Assembly (NCBI GenBank): GCA_037969055.1 | Contig: JBBKWR010000215.1 | Span: forward strand, 1-5,862 | Source of the DNA: Pelagihabitans sp037969055 | GTDB lineage: Bacteria; Bacteroidota; Bacteroidia; Flavobacteriales; Flavobacteriaceae | Direction of reading: 5' to 3' | DNA length: 5,862 bases | Shown here: positions 1 to 5,566 of the stretch, piece after piece | How the letters are laid out: each line of letters opens with the position of its first letter | Numbering within the stretch: the first letter of the stretch is position 1 | Position numbers and translations under genes: made by a program | Notes under the pieces: generated by a model | What the model was told of the DNA's origin: nothing | Databases searched by the model: none | The model's input: only the letters and a program-made list of their open reading frames with translations

Positions 1-405
1 AGACGCTACTTATTTTCTGTGGGATATATTTTCGGGAGGAACGAATGGCAGGTAGAACCTTCGGTTTTGTTCCAACTCACCGATTTTACCAAGGAAAAAA
101 CCATCGATATCAATGCCAAAGTGTATAAAGATGTCGATTTTGGCAGAATTTGGGGTGGTATTTCCTACCGAAGAAGTTTCGATGGCGCCCAGTTCGTGAA
201 CGGCAATAATTTTGGCGAGCAGAAACTACAATTGTTTACGCCGATCATTGGCGCCAACATAAAGAATTTCCTCGTTTCCTATAATTATTCATACCAGTCT
301 GGAGATATCCGATTAGATAATGGGGGGTTCCACCAGATTACCCTGGGGTATGATTTTGGGCAAACAGAGCGCAAATATGATTGTTACTGTCCCGCGGCCC
401 AATAA
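1..405 (+). CDS. PorP/SprF family type IX secretion system outer-membrane protein (C-terminal part)
   Basis: The frame is open from the first base (RRYLFSVGYIF...) to a TAA at 403-405, so this is the last 134 residues of a gene that begins outside the window. PorP/SprF proteins usually have roughly 300 residues, so more than half is missing. Visible features are alternating aromatic/polar beta-strands, an 'EPSVLFQ' segment like the family's 'xPSxLxK', 'GGISYRRSFDG', and a closing 'HQITLGYDFG' strand followed by a short tail 'KYDCYCPAAQ', which is typical of this family. Family members are outer-membrane beta-barrel proteins associated with the type IX secretion and gliding machinery of Bacteroidota, and are often encoded beside very large adhesin-like substrates; that neighbour would lie upstream, out of view. 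A GTG at 19 is in frame but is only an internal valine. Family assignment is from recognised sequence pattern; which PorP/SprF paralogue it is cannot be told. Confidence 0.85.
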   Translation, partial: RRYLFSVGYIFGRNEWQVEPSVLFQLTDFTKEKTIDINAKVYKDVDFGRIWGGISYRRSFDGAQFVNGNNFGEQKLQLFTPIIGANIKNFLVSYNYSYQSGDIRLDNGGFHQITLGYDFGQTERKYDCYCPAAQ

Positions 406-431
406 AAAAATGGGCCTACTAAGTAGACCCA
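404..431 (-). terminator. Rho-independent terminator of the VWA gene
   Basis: The arms TGGGCCTACT (411-420) and AGTAGACCCA (422-431) form a near-perfect dyad with one mismatch (C415 against A427) around a single central base. A run of seven A's lies directly on its left (404-410). Read on the minus strand this is a GC-containing hairpin followed at once by seven U's, the classic intrinsic terminator form. It lies about 80 bases beyond the stop codon of the minus-strand VWA gene. On the + strand the hairpin is followed only by CTTTCC, so termination of the PorP gene from the other side would be weaker. The U-tract overlaps the PorP TAA stop codon (403-405). Confidence 0.8.
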
Positions 432-508
432 CTTTCCAAATACGTTCCTGATCGTTGGTGCCATTCCTTCCAAAGGCAGACAGATCATCGGCTTTCACTA
501 CTGTTATT

Positions 509-1687
509 TTAATCCCATTTGTAATTTTTAGCAGCGGCCTGTTTTTTAATGGCTTCCAACATTGCATTTTCAAGTTCGCCCGTTGCGCCCTCTGTCTGAT
601 GTTGCGCTAAATAGGCCTCCCGTTTTTCGTTCAAAGCTTGGATCTCTTTTTGGATTCCGGTACGCTCCTTATTTTTTTCATCCACATAGGTCTTGATTTC
701 CACTTTGGACATACCTTTTAGCTCGCTCGGAAGATCATCAGCCTCCAATGCTGAAAGGACAGTCTCATTTTCTGCCACGGCATCCACCAGATCCCATTTC
801 GAATTATTATACAGCGTGGAGCTTTTGCTCACGGCCCGTTTTACCGCAACCCCTTCTTCTACGCTATAGGCATTCGCATCTTGGCTTCGTTGCATTTGTA
901 ACTTTTCCCTACCGAGGGCGCCATACGAAATGTATGTGTTGTTCAATTTTGAATTTAATTTAATAATTATCTTGTCAAATGGGGTATCTATATGTACCAC
1001 CTGTCGGTTATGATCGATCGCAATGTATTCCCCTCCAGTTAGCTTTGCCCCATTTTTCCAATTGGTGTTGACCCCTTGCTGATAATCGCCACAGAAAATG
1101 GTATTGACAACCACATCTTTTTCCTTTGCATTGCTGGCAGCATCCTTATAATTTAATTTGCCTTGGTCAAACGGCTCGTTACCGGCAATAAAAATCATTT
1201 TAAGGTTATCGGGATTTTTGCCCCAATCCAATTGCCTCAAAGAGGTTTGGATGACCTGTCCACAATATTCCTCCCCACCATTCGTGGTGAGTGAAAACAA
1301 TTTTTCGGATATCTCGTCGAGATCGCTGCTAAATCCCAACACCTGTCGCACATAACCTTCACGAGCTGATAAGTCGTCGTTTCCATACTGGTAGAGGGCG
1401 ATTTCAAGTCTGGGACGGCCGTCATTGCCACATTTGGCATGGGTAAACTGGTTTACGACGTCCCATAATTGGGCTTTGGCCTGGTTGATCAACCCGTCCA
1501 TACTGTTGCTGGTATCCAATAAGAGTGCTATTTTAACCACGTTATTGGCGCTAGGGCGCTCTTTTACGATCGCCTCTGCTACCAAAGTTTGTGCCTTGTC
1601 TTCTTTTGGGTTGGGACCACAGCCAAAAGCCGGGGTCATCGTAAGGGCCATAAGGGCCATTCCTAAGATTTGTTTTGCATTTTTCAT
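509..1687 (-). CDS. Exported VWA-domain protein with C-terminal coiled coil
   Basis: Encodes 392 residues from the ATG at 1687. This start gives a clean export signal: MKNAKQ, a hydrophobic stretch (residues 7-18), then PAFGC at 19-23. AFGC is a poor lipobox, so this may be a lipoprotein (Cys23) or an ordinary signal-peptidase substrate. The VWA domain covers about 50-235. Its metal-site motif DTSNS (Asp58, Ser60, Ser62) and the metal-site Thr (TTNGGEEY, Thr135) are present, but the usual third aspartate is replaced in 'FIAGNEPF' (Asn170/Glu171). Cysteines 86, 142 and 199 lie within the domain and could form a periplasmic disulfide. A conserved-looking segment 'LYNNSKWDLVDAV' (292-304) precedes a charged helical region (326-365, 'YVDEKNKERTGIQKEI'), likely coiled coil. 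VWA domains mediate metal-dependent protein binding; the ligand is unknown. An in-frame ATG at 1723 would add 12 residues (MNSKELNLNRII) and sits well relative to a weak promoter box, so the start is uncertain. Transcribed alone, convergent with the PorP gene. Confidence 0.85.
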   Translation of the reverse strand: MKNAKQILGMALMALTMTPAFGCGPNPKEDKAQTLVAEAIVKERPSANNVVKIALLLDTSNSMDGLINQAKAQLWDVVNQFTHAKCGNDGRPRLEIALYQYGNDDLSAREGYVRQVLGFSSDLDEISEKLFSLTTNGGEEYCGQVIQTSLRQLDWGKNPDNLKMIFIAGNEPFDQGKLNYKDAASNAKEKDVVVNTIFCGDYQQGVNTNWKNGAKLTGGEYIAIDHNRQVVHIDTPFDKIIIKLNSKLNNTYISYGALGREKLQMQRSQDANAYSVEEGVAVKRAVSKSSTLYNNSKWDLVDAVAENETVLSALEADDLPSELKGMSKVEIKTYVDEKNKERTGIQKEIQALNEKREAYLAQHQTEGATGELENAMLEAIKKQAAAKNYKWD

Positions 1688-1741
1688 AATTATTCGATTT
1701 AAGTTCAATTCTTTACTATTCATGTTTATATGTTTTAATAT

Positions 1742-1749
1742 CAAGCCTA
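1742..1749 (-). promoter_or_regulatory. Weak candidate -7 box for the VWA gene
   Basis: On the minus strand 1749-1742 reads TAGGCTTG, matching seven of the eight positions of the Bacteroidota -7 consensus TAnnTTTG if the two n positions are counted as free. It lies 18 bases before the alternative ATG at 1723 and 54 bases before the preferred ATG at 1687. I see no TTTG-like -33 element at the expected distance, so this is tentative. Confidence 0.25.
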
Positions 1750-1823
1750 ATAAACTTGCTAATGATAAGGTCGTCTTTCAACATGCTTTTTAATGAAATG
1801 TGACTATTTTATGCCCTAAATGT

Positions 1824-1842
1824 ATTGGGAAACTTTTCCAAT
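1824..1842. promoter_or_regulatory. 19-bp dyad in the divergent intergenic region
   Basis: ATTGGGAAA (1824-1832), a central C, and TTTTCCAAT (1834-1842) form an almost perfect palindrome; the single non-complementary position is a G-T pair. It lies between the divergently transcribed VWA and histidine kinase genes, about 130 bases before the proposed kinase promoter and about 75 bases before the VWA promoter candidate. It could be an operator for a dimeric regulator. It is AT-rich and lacks a following T-run on either strand, so a terminator is less likely. The rest of the 1688-1998 intergenic stretch shows no open frame with coding character and no RNA gene I recognise. Confidence 0.35.
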
Positions 1843-1950
1843 TAAAACCACGAATGAGGGAACAGGTCCTTTGGATGCGCAAAATGGCCCATTGATCTTG
1901 TAAAGGGTCCATAGGTACTGTTTTCGCCTACAATTAAAGGGTATCCCTAT

Positions 1951-1981
1951 TTTTTAGTGCCATATAAAACTGCTAAGTTTA
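1951..1981 (+). promoter_or_regulatory. Candidate promoter of the histidine kinase gene
   Basis: TAAGTTTA at 1974-1981 differs from the Bacteroidota -7 consensus TAnnTTTG only at the last base. Nineteen bases upstream a T-run (1951-1954, TTTT) stands in for the -33 TTTG. The box is 17 bases before the ATG at 1999, the same spacing as the better box in front of fabD in this window. The predicted leader would be about 10-12 bases. This placement also argues for the ATG at 1999 over the in-frame GTG at 1957, which lies upstream of the box. Confidence 0.4.
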
Positions 1982-1998
1982 CATTGCATTTTAGCCTT

Positions 1999-3939
1999 AT
2001 GTCAAAGCAATTCCATATTATAGTACTGTTGTTTTTAGGAGGTTTGTCCGCTTCTTCCCAAGTGATGGACAAAAAGTCTAGAGATGAATCGTCGTTGCAC
2101 CAAAACTTCCTCGATTCCGCCAACTTTTACAAGAAGAACAACATAGAAAAAAGCATCGATTTTATCACCCAGTCCATTGCCCAATTGGGCAAAAGGGCGA
2201 GTAAAAAGGAATTGGCAGAATCTTTAACGGCCTTGGGCGAAGTGTACCAGTACCATAACCAGAACGACTTGGCCATTATAAATTACGAAGATGCATTGGA
2301 AGCGAACAAAACTACCAAAACGAGCATTCTGTTGGGGAAGGTGTATGTCAAGATTGGGGAATTTACGAATGCCGAAGCGATCCTCTTGCCAATGATGGAA
2401 TTGCAGCATTTGGTGCCCTTTCAAAACGTTGAACTTCACGAAACCTTGGGCGATGCTTATAAAGGCCTTGATCAGATCGATAAGGCAGTAGAATTTTATC
2501 GGAAAGCGCTGCAAATTGCGAACCAGAGCCAGATTGCCCCGAAAATGGCAGATTTAAATTCAAAGATTGCCGACGCTTACGCAAAAGACGACCGCAATAT
2601 TGAGGCTGAGGGTTATTTCAAAAATTCATTACAGTTGGCACAGCGCCAGGCACCCCAACGGTCGATCCAGGAAAAGGAGAAGGTTGCCGATTATTACAAC
2701 TCAAATAAACGCTTTCAGGAAGAGATCCAACTACGCAAAAAAAGCTTGAATGAACTAGAGGGCCTTACAGAGGCAGCCTCAAAAAGCCAACCTGCTTCAG
2801 TTTCGCCGGATACGATCACCAAACAATTGATCAACTACAAAATTGCCAATGCCTACATTTCACAAGATAAATACGATGAAGCGATCCCTTATTTGGAAAA
2901 AAGTATCGTGGAAGCGGGTGGCGATGATGATTTGATCGTACAGAAAGATGCGACCCGAAAATTATCAGAGGTCTATGAATTTAGGGGCGACTATTCGAAG
3001 GCCTATCACACCTATCAGGCCTATGTAGCCTTGGTAGATACCCTTTACACTCGGAAAGAACAGGAAATTTCCCGTGCTGCCAGGTTCAACCGGGAAATAG
3101 CCGCTAAACAAAGCCGCATTTCTGGTCTGGAGCAAGAAAGGGAACTTTCGCAAAGCAAATACGACCTTGCCCTGACCGAGCAACAATTGGCCCAAGAAAG
3201 CTATAAACGGCAAAGATGGATTATCTATTCTTTACTAGTGGGTATAGTTTTGATGGGAATCGCCACTTTCTTTTTCTATCGCAGCAACCAGCAGCAGAAG
3301 TTGGCCAACAACCTACTGGCCTTAAAATCGCTTCGATCTCAAATGAACCCCCACTTTATTTTCAATGCGCTAAATTCGGTGAACAACTACATCGCAAAAA
3401 GCAACGAACGCAGTGCCAATCGATATCTCAGTGATTTTTCGACCCTGATGCGGGCCGTACTTGAAAACTCTGAGGAAGACTTCATTCCGCTCGCAAAAGA
3501 ACTTGAACTTTTGGAACTATACGTAAAACTGGAACATTCCAGATTTCCTGAAAAATTTGATTACAAAATTAATCTTGACCCCCATTTAGCGGTTGATGCC
3601 TTTCAAATTCCGCCCATGTTGTTGCAGCCTTATATTGAGAATTCAATTTGGCACGGACTTCGCTATAAAGAGGAAAAAGGGTATTTGCGTATCGATTTGG
3701 AGCAGGTCGGTAAGGACAGCGTGGAAATCACGATTTCCGATAACGGAATTGGCCGAAAGAGATCGGCAGAACTGAAGACCCGGCACCAAAAGAAACAGAA
3801 ATCACAGGGAATGGGCAATATCAAAAAACGTATCGCCATATTAAATGATATGTATAAAGACAAGATAGATGTGCATATTTCTAACCTCGAGTCCGATGGT
3901 TCGGGGACGAAGGTGAAATTTATTTTGAAGCGGGATTGA
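1999..3939 (+). CDS. TPR-containing LytS-type sensor histidine kinase
   Basis: 646 residues. The ATG at 1999 gives a signal peptide (MSKQFHIIVLLFLGGLSASSQ). A tetratricopeptide region follows, with recognisable repeats near residues 34-65, 72-104, 108-136, 145-175, 184-216, 275-307 and 317-345, then a charged coiled coil (351-406) and one membrane helix (407-427, WIIYSLLVGIVLMGIATFFF). The sensor part is therefore probably periplasmic and the kinase cytoplasmic. The kinase is of the His_kinase (LytS/YehU) class: 'SQMNPHFIFNALNS' with phosphoacceptor His452, then an ATPase domain with N-box 'PYIENSIWHGL' (Glu547, Asn548), G1 'SDNGIG' (Asp581-Gly585) and G2 'GMG' (604-606). All catalytic motifs are intact. 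It should autophosphorylate and pass phosphate to the LytTR regulator encoded 81 bases downstream on the same strand, probably in one operon. TPRs suggest sensing through protein-protein contact; the stimulus is unknown. Confidence 0.93.
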   Translation: MSKQFHIIVLLFLGGLSASSQVMDKKSRDESSLHQNFLDSANFYKKNNIEKSIDFITQSIAQLGKRASKKELAESLTALGEVYQYHNQNDLAIINYEDALEANKTTKTSILLGKVYVKIGEFTNAEAILLPMMELQHLVPFQNVELHETLGDAYKGLDQIDKAVEFYRKALQIANQSQIAPKMADLNSKIADAYAKDDRNIEAEGYFKNSLQLAQRQAPQRSIQEKEKVADYYNSNKRFQEEIQLRKKSLNELEGLTEAASKSQPASVSPDTITKQLINYKIANAYISQDKYDEAIPYLEKSIVEAGGDDDLIVQKDATRKLSEVYEFRGDYSKAYHTYQAYVALVDTLYTRKEQEISRAARFNREIAAKQSRISGLEQERELSQSKYDLALTEQQLAQESYKRQRWIIYSLLVGIVLMGIATFFFYRSNQQQKLANNLLALKSLRSQMNPHFIFNALNSVNNYIAKSNERSANRYLSDFSTLMRAVLENSEEDFIPLAKELELLELYVKLEHSRFPEKFDYKINLDPHLAVDAFQIPPMLLQPYIENSIWHGLRYKEEKGYLRIDLEQVGKDSVEITISDNGIGRKRSAELKTRHQKKQKSQGMGNIKKRIAILNDMYKDKIDVHISNLESDGSGTKVKFILKRD

Positions 3940-4020
3940 TACCTAAGCCCATGGTCAGTGGGGTTTGTTGCATGGTACAATCATAGTAGGGTTAGCAATC
4001 GGTAATGTTATGATTAGAGC

Positions 4021-4749
4021 ATGAAACTTAATTCGATCATTGTAGAGGACGAGGCAAGTAGCCGCGAAATACTGCGCAATTATTTAGATAAATATTGTGA
4101 TAATATCAATTTGGTTGGGGAGGCGGAGTCCATTCAAAAGGCGCTGCAATTGATAGCCAAACATGATCTTGATCTGGTTTTTCTTGATGTGGAAATGCCT
4201 TATGGTAATGCTTTTGATCTATTGGATCAAGTGCCAAATCGTACCTTTGAAACTGTATTTGTAACGGCGTACAATCAGTATGCCTTGGATGCGCTAAACA
4301 ACCATGCGGCTTATTATTTGATGAAACCCATTAATATTGATGAATTGGTAAAAGCTGTCGATTATGTGACAGAAATAAAACTGAAAGAAAATACCCTGGC
4401 GGATCAGGTGCTGAAACCTAAACTAAAAAGTGTGGAAGGCAAGATCACCCTTCCCCAACAGGATGGCTTTCAAGTGTTGAACGTATCGGACATACTGTAT
4501 TGCAAAGCCGATGACAACTATACGGAGATATTTTTGGAGAACAAGAAAATTTTGGTCAGTAAAACGCTTAAATATTTTGAGGATGCCCTCTGTGATTTCC
4601 ATTTCGCACGCATCCACAAGTCGTATTTGGTCAACGTGAACGAAGTGGTCAAATATAGAAAGGGGAAAGGGGGCAGCGTGGTTATCTCCAATGGCAAGGA
4701 ACTATTGGTCTCCGCTTCCCGAAAAAAGGAATTGTTGGCCTATTTTTGA
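4021..4749 (+). CDS. LytTR-family response regulator
   Basis: 242 residues, with two domains. The receiver (about 1-122) has the acidic cluster VEDE (Glu9, Asp10, Glu11), phosphoacceptor Asp56 in 'VFLDVEMP', Thr82 in 'FVTAY' and Lys102 in 'LMKP', so it is a complete, phosphorylatable receiver. The LytTR DNA-binding domain covers about 141-242 ('LYCKADDNYTEIFL', 'FARIHKSYLVNVNEV', closing 'VSASRKKELLAYF'). LytTR regulators bind direct repeats in promoters and usually activate transcription; the targets here are unknown. It follows the kinase gene on the same strand after an 81-base gap with no convincing promoter or terminator, so co-transcription is likely. The bases just before the ATG (ATTAGAGC) contain only a weak Shine-Dalgarno resemblance, as is usual in this phylum. 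Immediately after the stop codon comes the heptanucleotide repeat element. Confidence 0.93.
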   Translation: MKLNSIIVEDEASSREILRNYLDKYCDNINLVGEAESIQKALQLIAKHDLDLVFLDVEMPYGNAFDLLDQVPNRTFETVFVTAYNQYALDALNNHAAYYLMKPINIDELVKAVDYVTEIKLKENTLADQVLKPKLKSVEGKITLPQQDGFQVLNVSDILYCKADDNYTEIFLENKKILVSKTLKYFEDALCDFHFARIHKSYLVNVNEVVKYRKGKGGSVVISNGKELLVSASRKKELLAYF

Positions 4750-4756
4750 GGTAATG

Positions 4757-4903
4757 GGTTTCAAGTTTAAAGTTATTGAGTTTATAAGGTTTTGGTTTTT
4801 GTTCCCTAAAGTTAATTCCAATAAACTTGCTTTTAAGGGCCGAAACCCGAAACCCGAAACCCGAAACCCGAAACCCGAAACCCGAAACCTGAAACTTGAA
4901 ACC
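4757..4903. repeat. Inverted heptanucleotide repeat element
   Basis: An element of about 147 bp that fills nearly all of the 161-base gap between the regulator and the carbonic anhydrase gene. The left end (4758-4785) is a degenerate run of heptads in GTTTnnn form (GTTTCAA, GTTTAAA, GTTATTG). The right end is a clean heptad array in the opposite orientation. GGTTTCAAGTTT (4757-4768) is the exact reverse complement of AAACTTGAAACC (4892-4903); flanking bases could extend pairing with G-U wobbles. The middle (4786-4840) is AT-rich and contains a weaker internal pairing between CCCTAAAG (4805-4812) and CTTTTAAGGG (about 4830-4839). The whole could fold as a long hairpin in RNA. No gene lies inside. 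Confidence 0.7.
4841..4903 (+). repeat. Tandem heptanucleotide array (CGAAACC x7 plus two variants)
   Basis: Seven consecutive perfect copies of CGAAACC occupy 4841-4889. They are followed in phase by TGAAACT (4890-4896) and TGAAACC (4897-4903), making nine units in 63 bp. A seven-base period shifts reading frame each unit, so no frame is naturally preserved; an in-frame read-through gives a repetitive ETRNPKP peptide with no sign of being a real protein. The array ends 7 bases before the ATG of the carbonic anhydrase gene. Such short-period arrays are prone to slipped-strand length change, so copy number may vary between strains. Confidence 0.95.
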
Positions 4904-4910
4904 TGTATTT

Positions 4911-5420
4911 ATGATTATAAAAACAATCAATGGCAAAACGCCTAAAATAGGCAACGATTGCTTTATTGCCGAGAACGCGACCATAGTGGGTGAGGTGACC
5001 ATGGGAGATCAATGCAGCATTTGGTACAATGTCGTATTGCGGGGCGATGTGCACTTTATTAAAATGGGGAATAAGGTAAATGTCCAGGATGGTGCCGTCG
5101 TTCATTGTACTTATAAAAAGTCACCCACGATTATTGGTAACAATGTTTCCATTGGACACAACGCCATCGTACATGGCTGCACCATAAAAGACCATGTGCT
5201 CATCGGGATGGGAAGCATTATTATGGATGAGTGCGTTGTTGAAAGTAATAGTATCATTGCTGCGGGGGCCGTTTTGACCAAAGGAACCCATGTGCCGGCT
5301 GGAAGTATTTTCGCGGGAATGCCGGCAAAAAAAATCAAAGATATTAGCCCTGAATTAAGTACCGGGGAAATTGACCGGATTGCGGAGAGCTATGTAATGT
5401 ATTCGAGCTGGTTTAAGTAG
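4911..5420 (+). CDS. Gamma-carbonic anhydrase family protein (hexapeptide repeat)
   Basis: 169 residues from ATG 4911, the usual length of the YrdA/Cam-like family. The protein is a left-handed beta-helix of hexapeptide repeats with a C-terminal helix (about 145-169), and would form a trimer. The three zinc-ligand histidines are visible: His65 in 'DGAVVHCTY', and His83 and His88 in 'SIGHNAIVHGC'. Arg44 and Asp46 ('LRGDVHF') and Gln59/Asp60 ('NVQDG') match conserved active-site residues of gamma-class enzymes. It may therefore catalyse CO2/bicarbonate interconversion, though many bacterial YrdA-like members show weak or no measured activity, so substrate is inferred only. It is cytoplasmic, with no signal peptide. 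An in-frame TTG at 4896 would extend the protein by five residues into the heptad repeat; ATG 4911 is preferred because the family begins with the 'MIIKxxNGKTPxIG' pattern. No clear promoter lies between the repeat and the start, so it may depend on read-through from the regulator gene. Confidence 0.93.
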   Translation: MIIKTINGKTPKIGNDCFIAENATIVGEVTMGDQCSIWYNVVLRGDVHFIKMGNKVNVQDGAVVHCTYKKSPTIIGNNVSIGHNAIVHGCTIKDHVLIGMGSIIMDECVVESNSIIAAGAVLTKGTHVPAGSIFAGMPAKKIKDISPELSTGEIDRIAESYVMYSSWFK

Positions 5421-5436
5421 ATGGGCTACCTTTCTA

Positions 5437-5484
5437 GGGGCATACCTGTTTACTTTAGGCACCCTGCCCCGATTTTATCATTTT
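5437..5484 (+). terminator. Possible terminator after the carbonic anhydrase gene
   Basis: GGGGCA (5437-5442) can pair with TGCCCC (5465-5470), with a small inner pairing CCTG/TTAGG (5445-5448 with 5456-5459). A T-rich stretch (GATTTTATCATTTT) follows. The hairpin begins 16 bases past the stop codon at 5418-5420. The loop is long and the T-run is interrupted, so this is only a moderate candidate. Confidence 0.4.
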
Positions 5485-5541
5485 AATCCATGATTTGTCG
5501 ATGATATGTATATAACAGAGATATTTTCAACAATTTATGGT

Positions 5542-5549
5542 TATTTTTG
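5542..5549 (+). promoter_or_regulatory. Candidate -7 promoter box of fabD
   Basis: TATTTTTG matches the Bacteroidota -7 consensus TAnnTTTG exactly and ends 17 bases before the fabD ATG, implying a leader of roughly ten bases. No TTTG is found at the ideal -33 spacing (the nearest T-rich run, 5524-5527, is too close), so the match rests on the -7 box and its position. It suggests fabD is transcribed independently of the carbonic anhydrase gene. Confidence 0.5.
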
Positions 5550-5566
5550 CCCTTTAAATTTTGACA

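Noticed and set aside
1749..1760. The 12-mer AATAAACTTGCT occurring at 1749-1760 and again at 4820-4831
   Set aside because: About one chance 12-base match is expected in a window of this size; the flanks do not match and it is AT-rich.
1957..1998. GTG at 1957 as start of the histidine kinase
   Set aside because: It would put 14 residues before a good signal peptide and lies upstream of the likely promoter box; ATG 1999 is better.
3940..4020. Possible promoter or terminator between kinase and regulator
   Set aside because: A TTTG occurs at 3964-3967 but no TAnnTTTG follows at suitable distance, and only 4-5 bp pairings are present.
4010..4024. Four-codon open frame (ATG ATT AGA GCA TGA) overlapping the response regulator start
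   Set aside because: Short frames of this kind arise easily by chance, and there is no ribosome-binding signal to support translation.
4841..4903. Heptad array considered as a CRISPR array or as telomere-like DNA
   Set aside because: There are no spacers, the unit is only seven bases, and it lies internally between two genes on the same strand with no sign of a replicon end.
4896..4910. TTG at 4896 as start of the carbonic anhydrase gene
   Set aside because: The five extra codons come from the end of the repeat array and the linker behind it. ATG 4911 matches the usual N-terminus of the family.
4682..5105. Antisense open frames across the heptad array, encoding repeated FRVSGFG-type peptides
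   Set aside because: They are open only because the heptad repeat contains no stop codons in those frames. They overlap well-supported genes on the other strand and show no recognisable protein features outside the repeat.
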